Assembly: GCA_019044685.2 (NCBI GenBank)
Contig: JAGTXX020000013.1
Coordinates: 186,001 to 250,000, forward strand
Length of the DNA: 64,000 nucleotides
Reading direction: 5' to 3'
Origin: Nannochloris sp. 'desiccata'
Taxonomy: Eukaryota > Chlorophyta > Trebouxiophyceae > Chlorellales > Chlorellaceae
Shown: positions 12,699-22,429 of the stretch, piece after piece
Layout of the letters: each line of letters starts with the position of its first letter
How positions within the stretch are numbered: position 1 is the first letter of the stretch
The notes under the pieces: model-generated
Told to the model about the DNA's origin: nothing
Databases searched by the model: none
What the model saw: the letters and a program-made list of their open reading frames with translations, nothing else
Translations under genes and position numbers: made by a program

Positions 12699-13577
12699 TT
12701 ACATTGGCGCAGCAGTGCCTGCCTTGGATGCCAGAATAATACCGACTGCAAGGAGAAGAAATAAAAATTACTAGGGTTAGAAACAAGTTGATACCCGTAA
12801 CTTTATTTTTCAGTTGTCAGTTGTGGCGTTCTTCCATTGAGCTGTCTATAATCAACTTCAATCTACTTACCAATCAGTCCATAAAGAGCCAACGCTTCAG
12901 CGAAAATCAAAATAAGAATCATACCAACAAACAATTTAGGCTGTTGAGCATTCGCACGCACACCGGCATCACCGACAATGCCAATTGCCATACCTGCACC
13001 TAATGAGGCAAGACCGCAAGCAAGACCAGATGCAAGATGGGCATATCCATCGAAATAATAGTAGGCTTTATCGGCAGTTTGATTGATTCCTGTACTGATA
13101 ATAACGGCAATAATGAGGCCATAGATACCCAAGATACCCGCCATGACAACAGGAACAATAGATTTCATGACAAGTTCAGGGCGCATGACACCCATAGCAG
13201 CAATGCCTACTCCACTCTTTGCGGTACCATATGCAGATCCAAAGCCTGGACATAAACAAGGTGGGTTAGAAACATAAAGGAAACTCAGTTGAGTTCAGGC
13301 AAAAAATAGTTGATCAAGGGCATCAAATGTTTAGCAACGAGACAAGCATCAAAACCAATGAAATGTGGATTAATCTAGGATCCCGACTACTTACAAGCAA
13401 AGACAAGCGCAGCAGCTGCGCCCATATATCCGAAAAAGGGAGCCACCTGTAAATAGAACAAGAGATGCTTAATTAGCTTTGTGTGTAGATGCCTGGTTGT
13501 CGCATCAAGGCAAACGCCAGATATATGTTATTTATACGTACCTGGTCCCCATTCCAAATTACTTCTGTTGTGGACAT
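12699..13577 (-). CDS. VHA-c: V-type H+-ATPase proteolipid subunit c
   Basis: The membrane rotor proteolipid of the vacuolar proton pump, 169 residues in four exons: 13577-13542 (12 codons, GTACGT donor), 13446-13395, 13245-12871 and 12745-12699. All phases close (510 nt including TAA). The order is [90 protein letters not shown], then [20 protein letters not shown]. Four membrane helices are present, and the essential carboxylate in the last one is the Glu of FAEALALYG. Length equals the family norm of about 165. The tail (TAAPM) is shorter than in land plants. It is divergent from proline dehydrogenase across a 439-base gap. Confidence 0.96.
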
Positions 13578-14016
13578 TTTGCTATGCTAGATATAAATGA
13601 AAGAGATTGAGATTTGCAGTTGTCACCTAAATTTGCAGCTGTAGCACCAACGCTTACCGCACGTTTATTAAAGTAGTTTGATTGTTAATGGCCATAACCA
13701 GCTCCTGTCAGCGAATCTGAAGAGGTTAAAAATTGAACGAAGAAAAACCTCACCATCCGCGTTCACTGAATTGGCAAGTCTGACAAAATAGTCACGCCTG
13801 CCGTCTGGCTCGCAATTTGAATGTTGATTGTATAATACTTTGGCTGGGCACAAAACGGCACTACTGTTGTCAAGGCCCAGTGCGTTAATTATTTCGTGAC
13901 GAAGGAGATTCTGTCGTTGAACTTTGTGTCGAATTGATTGGCAGACAGCGTGTTTGGACCTGTCATTCTTGTGAAGACGCGGGTATAGACGTTTTACACT
14001 TATCCACAGTCTATAA
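13578..14016. promoter_or_regulatory. Divergent promoter region, V-ATPase c / proline dehydrogenase
   Basis: The gap between two divergent starts. It contains a minus-strand leader for VHA-c and the 5' leader of PRODH. No specific element can be supported from sequence alone. Confidence 0.4.
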
Positions 14017-15850
14017 ATGTTACGGTTCACCGCCCGTGAACTCGTTCGCCGTGAGGAGTGGCTTGTAAAGCTGACAACTTCTCGCCAATGCCCTTGCTTA
14101 CCGCTCCCCACTCAATGTGCTGCCTTCTCTACTTCTACAGCAACAGCTGTCGACCCAGCCCATGTAGAAGACCCGCCAATTACCCCGGTAGAGAAACCCG
14201 TTCCCTTGCCCTCTTCTTTGGATTTCAACAGCCCTTGGGAAGCATATAGGGTAAGAAACTAATTTATTACAAAAAAGCCTTCCGCCACTGAGAAGAATAA
14301 TTAATGATCTTACTTTTTTATTATACCAGCTAATTTCCTTTTTCTTATCATATTCTTCCAATTCTTCCCTACAGGCAAAGACTAATTCAGAGATTGTCAG
14401 ATCAATTCTTGTTTTTAGAGCATGCCAATTTCCTTGGCTCGTCAATAACGCTGACACTATCCTCTCAAAATCGAAATCCATCTTCGGTTCAACCCTCGTC
14501 AATTGGGTCCTCAAACACACCTTCTACAAGCAATTTGTAGCAGGGCCCGACGCTGCAGGCATTCAACCAACCCTGCGCCGCCTTCGACAGGCAGGTGTGG
14601 GCGCGGTGCTTGATTACGCTGCAGAAGACGATGTAGAGGCAGAAGAAGGTCCTGCAAGTCGTCAACCACCCATAGATACCGTCATCAGTCGTACCTACAA
14701 GTATGAAGATGAAGAAGCTTGTGATAGACGCATGGAAAATTTTTTGCTGTCAATTGATGCCGCTCGCAGTCCTGATGAGCACTCAAGTTCTGGGTATACA
14801 GCGATCAAAGTCACTGCGCTGGGTATGCCACGGTTATTAGAACGTGTCAGTACTGCATTACTTGCAGTCAGGTCCCTGTTTAGCCAGCTAGACGAGAATG
14901 GAGATGGATTTTTGGAGCCTGAGGAGTTTTCAAGAGTTTACTCTCGGCTATTTGTGGACTCGGACGAAGCCAGAATGAACGAAGTATTTGACTATTTAGA
15001 TACTGATCGCGATGGTAAAGTCGATTATGTTGCCTTTACGAAAGGTGTGACTATCTATGACGGTGCAGAGATTGGGGCTAGGTGTAGAGAACAAGGTCCA
15101 TTCTCTCGTGCCGCACTAACGAAAGAAGAATTGCAATTATTGGATAATATGGTCAAACGTGTGAATACTTTAGCAGAAGCCGCTGCTTCAAGTGGAGTGA
15201 GACTACTCGTCGATGCTGAGCATTCGTATTTCCAGCCTGCGATTGATGCTGTAGTGGCTCAGTTGCAGCGGGAACATAATAAAGACGAGCCAAGAATTTA
15301 TAATACCTACCAGTGTTATTTGAAGGACGTTCACGATAGAATTACTGTCGATATAGAACGAGCAAACCGTGAAGGGTATAAATTTGGGTGTAAGTTAGTG
15401 AGAGGGGCATATATGGTTCTGGAGCGGCGACGGGCCACAGAACTGAAATTACCTTCGCCTATTTGGGAGACAAAAGAAGAGACTGACGCTGCCTACGATG
15501 CTGCTGTTGCTGCATTGTTGCCTAGTGTACGTGATAATGGAGCGGAGATTATGGTAGCGACACATAATCAACAGTCTGTGGAGCAAACAGTCGCTGGGAT
15601 GGCGGCTTTAGGGTTGCCGCCATCTTCTGGTGTTACCTTTGGGCAGCTTCTAGGCATGGCTGATCACTTGACCTTCACTCTAGGCGCCCATAAGTATGGT
15701 GCATATAAGTATACTCCTTTTGGTGGGGTCGATGAAGTGATGCCGTATTTGTTGAGAAGGGCGCAAGAAAATTCGGATGTGCTTGGCGGTGTTGGGATTG
15801 AATTGGGGCATTTACAAAATGAATTGAAGAGGAGAGTTTCGGGGGCTTAA
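14017..15850 (+). CDS. PRODH: Proline dehydrogenase, mitochondrial, with inserted EF-hand pair
   Basis: FAD enzyme oxidising proline to pyrroline-5-carboxylate on the mitochondrial inner membrane. Exon 14017-14250 encodes a basic targeting sequence (MLRFTARELVRREEW). Intron 14251-14374 (GTAAGA...ACAG) is phase 0. Exon 14375-15850 gives 569 residues in all, ending TAA. PRODH motifs in order: VRLLVDAEHSYFQPAID, YNTYQCYLKDVHDRI, KFGCKLVRGAYMVLERR, MVATHNQQSVEQTV, FGQLLGMADHLTF, and YLLRRAQENSDVLGG at the C terminus. Between the N-terminal part and the barrel, at about residues 245-305, lie two EF-hands: the first loop reads DENGDGFLEPEE and the second DTDRDGKVDYVA, each with Asp/Asn/Gly at the calcium positions. 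This suggests calcium-responsive proline catabolism. Enzyme identity is certain; calcium control is inferred. Confidence 0.95.
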
Positions 15851-16174
15851 TTGGTGTGTAAATTTGATGTTTTTTTTAGGGTACGTTTACCATGTATAGC
15901 TTTACTAGGTTGTAAAACTTTGAGAAAAAGTAGTATTAGACTTGCTGCAAACTAAGAGCAGCAGATTTTGTCAAACACGTGCTCCGAAACGAAACCGCAG
16001 CAACTAAATCCTCCCAAAAGTCCGCTTGCAACACCGCTACACGCATACAATATATTATCAGCAAATTTTAACTTCGTCTATACTTTGTTCCTTGCTTGCT
16101 TTACCACCAATACTACCCACATATCCACTTTTAGTAAATCTCGAAAACCTCATTTCCGAAACGAAATCCGCGTA
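15851..16174. other. Intergenic (PRODH 3' UTR and next gene's leader)
   Basis: Contains TGTAA at 15911-15915, about 60 bases after the PRODH stop, a plausible poly(A) signal. The frame of the next gene stays open upstream of its chosen ATG at 16175, back to about 15968. That stretch is AT-rich and Thr/Asn-biased and looks like leader, not protein. Confidence 0.4.
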
Positions 16175-16820
16175 ATGGCGTTGTCTACTACTGTTCAGCG
16201 TGCCCTATTGGCGATCAAGCAAAGTCCATATAGCTTGGAAAACGCAACGATGCTACTGGCACGCGCATCATTTGCTTCTAACGATGGACTCCAAAATTCC
16301 ATGAGTGACGGGTTTTACGAGGCTGCCTCTTCTCGTGCTCCCGACTCCAAAGCCTGGCCTAAATCAAGTGATGCACGCGTACAGCGTGCTCGCTCTGCTC
16401 AAAACTCTCTCACTGAGCATGAAGTTCTTGGTAACTCGTTATCGGAGGGCAATTACGCCGCTGGATCAAGAAGAATTAGAAGAACCACAGCCCCTGCTTT
16501 ATCGAGCATGTCTGACCCTGATACCTTTTGGATAGGAAGCTCAATGAGCGACGGATATTATGAAATGCCAGCAAGTCTTCGTGCCGGCCCCCGCAATTTC
16601 AAACGCTCACAGGTAAGAAAAACTCAGGCCTTTGTTTTTATCTTTCGTCCTAACCAACATAGTATACTTGATTGATCTCTTCTGTTCCTTCTTTCCTTTG
16701 CAGTCTCATCGCAGTGCCGGACCTCAGTCTTTGCCGTTAATGCAGCGTGTAGCGTCTAAAAACGTGGGATTTTCGGACTCCGGGCGCCTTCATAACTCAT
16801 ATTCTGCAAGTGGCTATTAG
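16175..16820 (+). CDS. Unrecognised basic protein with three SxSxGxY repeats
   Basis: I do not recognise this protein. Two exons are supported: 16175-16612 (CAG|GTAAGA) and 16704-16820 (TTTGCAG|TCTCAT), phase 0, giving 184 residues ending TAG. The N terminus (MALSTTVQRALLAIKQSP) is basic and amphipathic, like a mitochondrial or plastid presequence. The body has three diverged repeats: NSMSDGFYEAAS, NSLSEGNYAAGS and SSMSDGYYEMPAS, then a C-terminal SDSGRLHNSYSASGY. Between them are Arg/Ser-rich spacers (RRIRRTT). There are no membrane segments and no cysteine clusters. The reading frame is supported by the codon-phase agreement across a good intron. It could be a structural or phosphorylated organelle protein, but no function can be assigned. 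Confidence 0.7.
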
Positions 16821-17240
16821 TTTGAGATTCTTGGGGAGAGATTAGAATTTTATTAAAAAGAAACACGAATGTCTTATGAGTTCAATGATTTTATTTGTAT
16901 ACTTGCACGTCCTTTCATGATTTAGAGATAAATATCCTTTTGTCCTTTTTAAACCACAGCCCACAAAAAAAAAGTACTGCTTTTAAGCATCCCTCCTATC
17001 CAGTAGAGAGTAGAATAGATAACTAAAGAAGCCTTTGTTGTGTATCTTTTATTTGAGATTTACATATATACATTGAAACAAAGACACATGATAAAAACAC
17101 TGAAAAAATGATACAAGTACAATGAAAATGCATCCCGCAGCAAAAAGGGGACAGGCTCATATTGTAAATAGAGAGAAATCCATAATGCAAAGGCAAATAG
17201 GAGGGTAAGCAAGCTACTAAACACGAGACACTGATGTTAA
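16821..17240. other. Intergenic, convergent 3' regions
   Basis: AT-rich sequence between the convergent repeat-protein gene and the SBP gene. No coding signal is evident. Confidence 0.5.
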
Positions 17241-18658
17241 TTACGTCACCATCGGGCTTATTTCACCAAAACTTTCTTTTCTAGAAAATTGGGACGTTGA
17301 CAATGAAGCAGATCTGGCTCTCTGCAGTAGTAATGCATTCGCTGTTGTCGCGAGCAATAACCTGGCCTGCATAATCTGCTGATGAACAATCATGGCATAC
17401 ATAGCAGCATCTGTCGCTTGAAGAGCAGCGAATTCTGCCTCGAGCATTGCTGCGGCAGCAGCGGCAGCGACCTGAGCGTTTGGTGTCGTCGGTGCAGCTG
17501 CTGCTTCATCTTCTTGATCTTCAGCTACTAGGCCCTTGTGAGAGGGTCCTGGAAGGCAGGCGTTGGAATCATCACAATCTGATGTTGCTGCTGGTACTGA
17601 CGGTACTGATCCCGCAGGACAGGCATCAACGTCGTCGTCGGCTGAAGCGGCAGAGGCAGGTGAGGAAGAAGTTGCCACATTGGCATCATCCTGCTGGTGT
17701 TGTCCAGATGACTGACAACACATACACTCTGCATCCATGGTGTTACAACAAACCCGCTCATTGCAGTTGATAGAGTTGGCGGCGCTCACAGTAGGCTGCG
17801 CCTCCCCCCCAGCGACAGCTGCAGCTTCGGCCTCGGCCTCGGCAGCAGCTGCCAAGGCTCCTATTGCTGCTGCTGCTGGTAGAGCAGGTGGGGCAGCATC
17901 TGCCAACAACAAATCCAGATTGAATTCTTCTTTTACAGGCAGTAACTCTCCTATGTCGAAGCCCAGGTCGATATTATCTAGATCATGCAGCTCGGAGCGT
18001 AAACCGCTGAGACCTTCAGAAAGAAGGGAGCTAGATGGAGAACCTTGGTTTTTCTTGTTGATGGCAGGTGTACTTATGCTTTTGCGGCGACGGGAGTTAA
18101 ATTTTTCAAGTTTGTGCCGGCACGAGCGTTTACCTCCATCAAAATCTTCCAAAGGGTGTCCCACAGCACAGCGTTGGCAGAATCTTACAATCTGACCGCG
18201 GCGAGAGTATTGATCTACCTTTTGATGGTTCAAGCAGATGTGATTTCTGCGGTTATAAAATCGAAGCTTGGAGAGGTCGGCCGTAGAGCAGTTGTCAGCT
18301 TGGCAACGATCTTTAAGAAACAAACGGGGTCGGGGCCCACGGGACGCTTTGGAGCTTTGTTGAGAGTCCTGGAAAACAGAGTAAACAAGGAGAGAAGGCG
18401 AACGGATTGAGATGAAGGACATGACAATATGGTAAATAAGGTGATTTATGTGAGAGGGGGAGAAAATAGTAGGAGAAAGGGAACGGTCAAAGGAAGGGCA
18501 TGGCTAAGATGCGGATGGAGGGTCTTGTCCATCTTGGAAGCACTGCCCTTGCCTTGGGAAGTGTGCTATTGAACCTGTGTATGAAATGCCTGGAACTGTC
18601 TCATACTTACCGAGCTTTGAGCTGCTTGGGGCAGCACAACATCATTCGAAGAACTCAT
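17241..18658 (-). CDS. SBP-box transcription factor
   Basis: A plant- and green-alga-specific zinc-binding transcription factor (SQUAMOSA promoter-binding family) of 391 residues. Exon 1, 18658-18611 (16 codons, GTAAGT donor); exon 2, 18368-17241, entering in phase 0 after TTTTCCAG. The SBP domain begins about residue 34. It contains the first zinc ligand set (CQADNCSTADL, then YNRRNHICLNH) and the second (RFCQRCAVGHPLEDF, then KRSCRHKLEKF), followed by the basic NSRRRKS segment that overlaps the nuclear localisation signal. The rest is Ala-rich and acidic, with a His/Cys patch (CCNTMDAECMCCQSS) and no ankyrin repeats. It is thus a short SBP protein, like Chlamydomonas CRR1 only in its domain. 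Target genes are unknown; CRR1-like copper sensing is not implied. Confidence 0.93.
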
Positions 18659-18924
18659 GTTGTTGCAGGTTTAAATTTAAAATTGGTAAGGCAGATGATA
18701 CTCTAAGGCGTTTCAAGTTGTCTCTACTGGGTTATTAGAGATGGGTTTGTGGTAATGGAGGTTCGTTTTTGTTGTTTATTCCAGAATATTAGCCAGCACA
18801 GCGCAACTTCTTGAACACGCGTCTGACTCGAGCTCGCATCATTTTTAAATCATCAAATGTGAAAGCTCAATTTACAGTTTGACACATTGTCTGCGCTCTG
18901 CATTTTAAAGCTCGTTCAAAAATT

Positions 18925-20057
18925 ATGAGTCCATCATCAGTGATGGTCGGGCGCCTTGATGCTGCCATTTGTTTGAATGTGAGACAACCACCATCAGACA
19001 GTTGCGAATTATTAGTTGCAAATTTTGTCTTGATAGAGAAACAGCGTTGATTACATTAATTTTAGCTTGGTTGAGATTCTAGACTATGAGTTAAACTAGC
19101 CCATTTAACTATTTTCCGCAGATCAATCTCCCAACTCATTTTCCATTTCCCCGCCAGCGACCACTGGCTCCTCACCTTGCCCAGCAGCAGCAGCAACAGC
19201 CATCTAGTAGTAAACTAAATGCACTATCCACTAATAACCGAGAAATAGATCTTATTTTCACAGATGTAGATGGCACACTTCTCAACTCAAAGCAAGAATT
19301 AACCTCAAAAGTGGAACTTGCCGTCTCCGCTGCCGCAGCCGCCGGAGTACCCCTCGTTGTCGCTACTGGCAAAGCCCTGGGTCCTTGGACAGACAGAATA
19401 TTACCTAGACTAGATACTCGCATGCCTCAGATCTTCATTCAAGGCCTACTAGTACGAGACTATGAAGAGGGGATCATCTATCAACGTTTACTAGAGGAAG
19501 AAATTTTACAAGAAGCTATCGACTTTGCAGAAGAACACAACTTAAGCTTAACTGCGTACTGCGGCGATCGTATTGTTTGCAAAACTAGAGATGAACATAC
19601 AGATAGATTGATCTTTTACGGAGAGCCTACGCCTGAAGGAATAGGACCATTACACAGTCAAATAGGTGTATTGCCTATCATGAAGGTCATATTCATGGCA
19701 CCAGAAGAGAGGATAACTGCAATCCGACCTGCTGCTGAACGTACTTTCTCAGGCAGGGCTGCATTAACTACTGCAATACCTGGTATGCTTGAGGTTCTTC
19801 CTAGCGGGGCCTCAAAAGGAGCGGGTGTCGAATGGCTCTTGGAGAGGCTGGGCATAGATCCAGAGAGATGCATGGGCATAGGTGATGGTGAAAATGATGT
19901 GGAAATGTTGAGGTTGTGCGGACTGGGTGTCGCTGTAGGTAATGCAGGGGCTGCAGCGAGGGCTGCGGCTGATGTGATGGTGGCAAGTAATGACGAGGAC
20001 GGGGTGGCTGAGGCGATTGGAGAGTTTGTTTTAAAACCGAGAGGGCTTTCGCTGTAA
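18925..20057 (+). CDS. HAD-superfamily hydrolase, Cof (IIB) type, probably organellar
   Basis: A sugar-phosphate or nucleotide phosphatase of the Cof-like HAD subclass. Main exon 19122-20057 follows TTTTCCGCAG. A likely first exon is 18925-18978 (MSPSSVMVGRLDAAICLN, donor GTGAGA), phase 0, giving 329 residues. A Pro/Gln-rich stretch follows. Motif I is DLIFTDVDGTLLNS (nucleophile and acid Asp), motif II is the Thr of VVATGK, motif III the Lys of GASKGAGVEWLL, and motif IV GDGENDVEML. The large cap between motifs II and III is of the C2 type, consistent with Cof. It lies 266 bases downstream of the divergent SBP start. Substrate cannot be predicted. The first exon is a proposal; the catalytic exon is secure. 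Confidence 0.85.
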
Positions 20058-20489
20058 TTTAATATCCATGTTGTTATTTATCATACTCAGTGTAGTGTAT
20101 TGATTTATATATATTTGATATATATATTTGATTGGTTAGAATAACTTGAAGAAAAAAATAAGCTTGAGTTATTGCATTGAAATTTTTGCCTCGAATCTGA
20201 GATTCAATCTCCAGATCCCACTGGCAGTGCAAAAAAAGAAAATGTTGAATGCATTAGATTCGTCAGACAGAAGAAGACCACATTTTGATCCTCACTACGC
20301 ATTATTTTTGTTAAGTATTTCTTAGTAAATAATCTTACCAACGCCAATAGACATTCACTTAAACTCCTAAAGGTAAGCACACCCCTATCAAATACTAATT
20401 ACAGCAAGGTCCATGCAGCATGCACACGTTGAATCCATCGTAACTCACCCTCTGCTTCGTTTCTCCCTCTATTTTCCTCTTTCAAACAG
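20058..20489. other. Intergenic with 5' leader intron of the first CHRD gene
   Basis: Holds the HAD gene 3' UTR and the leader of the next gene. A tandem TATATATTTGA repeat lies near 20110-20130. A leader intron runs from GTAAGC at 20373 to CAG at 20487-20489, ending directly before the ATG at 20490. The second CHRD gene has an equivalent leader intron. Confidence 0.55.
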
Positions 20490-21083
20490 ATGAAGTTCTT
20501 TTCTGCATATACTATGGGCCTTGCCCTCGCCCTCCTCGCATGCACGGCTTGCGCCACCTCCGAGCCCACTGAGGCCATCGACCCTGGTACCCTTGTTGCT
20601 GCATTAGAAAGACTCGGTGCTGACAGCGATTTTTCCGTGTTTTACTTACCCGGAGTAGACGCCAAGAGCCTCATCGCTGCTGACAAGCTTACCTTGGCTC
20701 CTTTGCCTGTTGTTGAAGGCACTCCAAATGAAGACGCACGCGCCATCTTCAGCTGGTTGGCTACCGACACTCATATCGTTTGGAAGCTCTCCTTGTTTGA
20801 TATTGAAGACTTCACTGGTGCTCACCTCCATTTGAACACCCCTGCTGGTCCTATTGTGCAGCATTTGGTGCCTGAACGCTCTGAGGGTGACTTCATTGAT
20901 CCGATCGATATTCCTAACAGCCAGGTTTACGTGGGCTATTTTGGAACTTCTGAACTCCAAGAGACCCTTGGAGTCACCTCTATTCGCCAGTTCATCCGTG
21001 AGTACATTTCTCAAAATGAGATTTACATTAATGTTCATGGGCCTGAGACTGCTGCCATCCTCCGTGGCTTTTTAAATGCTTAA
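20490..21083 (+). CDS. Secreted CHRD-domain-like protein, tandem copy A
   Basis: A 197-residue single-exon protein. It has a signal peptide (MKFFSAYTMGLALALLACTACA) followed by a domain resembling the CHRD fold: AIFSWLATDTHIVWKLSLFD, then FTGAHLHLNTPAGPIVQHLV, and near the end ISQNEIYINVHGPETAAIL. The AHLH..PAGPI..L and YINVH positions are the recognisable CHRD-type signature; such domains occur in chordin and in many secreted bacterial and algal proteins. There is no transmembrane anchor. A leader intron ends at the base before the ATG. Copy B lies 670 bases downstream on the same strand and is about 65-70% alike over the C-terminal 130 residues, so this is a recent tandem duplication. The function is unknown; an extracellular or wall location is inferred. 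Confidence 0.75.
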   Translation: MKFFSAYTMGLALALLACTACATSEPTEAIDPGTLVAALERLGADSDFSVFYLPGVDAKSLIAADKLTLAPLPVVEGTPNEDARAIFSWLATDTHIVWKLSLFDIEDFTGAHLHLNTPAGPIVQHLVPERSEGDFIDPIDIPNSQVYVGYFGTSELQETLGVTSIRQFIREYISQNEIYINVHGPETAAILRGFLNA

Positions 21084-21751
21084 TCACCGAGTAGACGGAA
21101 ACGAGTTTTGAAGGGAGAGGTGTTGTCCTCCCAAAAACTGAAGCAATAATTGCATCTATTGCTATTAAATTTGAACTTATACTTCATATTGAGCTTGCAT
21201 TATATCTCTCTCTTACCCTTGTTGTTCATAGAGTGTAATACTGGTGCTAAAATGCTTCTCTAATAGAAGCACATACACTGTATCTGATATGATACAAAAG
21301 ACATTGAAGAAAAGAGAAACTTTCAAGTTCAAGGAACTAATATGCGCATGAACAAAGATCAAATACTGCCATTTTCTTTACCTAAAGTAAAATGCACTCT
21401 TATCTGACTAAAAATCTAACTTTGTCTCGACAATTCTCGATGCATTGACTTTTAAAGTCACTTTATAAAGAAAAAGAAGACGAAATCTGGATGCATGTGC
21501 TGATCGAGATTCTTGATATACAAACCACTTTCTGCGTATTTAAGTCAACTAAATTAATGCTGCCGTTGCAAACGATAATATATAACTAAACCAGTCGTAG
21601 CCTTATTAAAAGGTAAGCATGCATCGCCAGTTACTAGACTACTAAACATTAATTAATTATTTTCTGGTCAACGCCGCATGCACTGTTTGACGAAACCACG
21701 ACTCTCTTCTTTTTCACGCTCCATCTCTTCTACAGGGAACATTAAGCATAT
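21084..21751. other. Intergenic between tandem CHRD genes, with leader intron
   Basis: Contains the copy A 3' UTR and the copy B promoter and leader. A leader intron runs from GTAAGC at 21613 to CAG ending at 21735; the 16 bases after it precede the ATG at 21752. Its 5' start (AAAGGTAAGCA) repeats that of the copy A leader intron, so the duplication included the leader. No other feature is seen. Confidence 0.5.
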
Positions 21752-22429
21752 ATGACGACTTTCTCTGCTTCTAAGATGGGCCTTGCCCTGGTTCTGCTCG
21801 CATGCACAGCCACTGCAACCACTGAGGCCTCCTCTGCTCTCGACCTCGAGGTTGCAAACCTCGTGTCTGCATTGAAGAAACTTGGCCCTGACACCGAGCT
21901 TTCCGCCTTCATCTTACCCAACGTAAACATCAAGGGCATTCTAGCCGTCGATAAAATCACGTTGGTACCTGTCCCTGATGCTCCTGCCCCTGCTGTTTCT
22001 ATTGCTCCGCCTGTTCGTGTCTCTTCTGTTCGCGAAATCGACGACAAAGAAGAAGTTGACACCCCCAACCCTAATGCAGATGCACGGGCCATCTTCAGCT
22101 GGCTGGCTACCGACACTCATATCATTTGGAAGCTCTCATTGTTTGATATCGAAGACTTCACTGGCGCTCACCTCCATTTGAACACCCCTGCGGGACCAAT
22201 TGTGCAGCACCTGGTGCCTGAACTCGCCGAAGGTGACTTCATTGCTCCGATTGATATTCCCGACTCAAAGCTGTATGTGGGCTCTTCTGATACTTCTGAG
22301 CTTAAAAATACTCTTGGAGTAACCTCTATTCGCAAATTTATTACTGATTTTGTCTCTCAAAATGAGATTTACATTAATGTGCACGGCCCTGAAAATGCTG
22401 CCATCCTCCGCGGCTTTTTAAATGCGTAA
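21752..22429 (+). CDS. Secreted CHRD-domain-like protein, tandem copy B
   Basis: Paralogue of copy A, 225 residues, single coding exon. The signal peptide (MTTFSASKMGLALVLLACTATA) and the C-terminal domain (AHLHLNTPAGPIVQHLVPEL and EIYINVHGPENAAIL) match copy A closely. The difference is in the middle: copy B carries an extra segment of about 28 residues, Pro/Ala/Val-rich then charged (VREIDDKEEVDTPNP), before ARAIFSWLATDTHI. The insertion sits between two well-conserved blocks, so it is an indel rather than a misread. Both copies end in the same RGFLNA tail. Function unknown; probably secreted, as copy A. Confidence 0.75.
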   Translation: MTTFSASKMGLALVLLACTATATTEASSALDLEVANLVSALKKLGPDTELSAFILPNVNIKGILAVDKITLVPVPDAPAPAVSIAPPVRVSSVREIDDKEEVDTPNPNADARAIFSWLATDTHIIWKLSLFDIEDFTGAHLHLNTPAGPIVQHLVPELAEGDFIAPIDIPDSKLYVGSSDTSELKNTLGVTSIRKFITDFVSQNEIYINVHGPENAAILRGFLNA

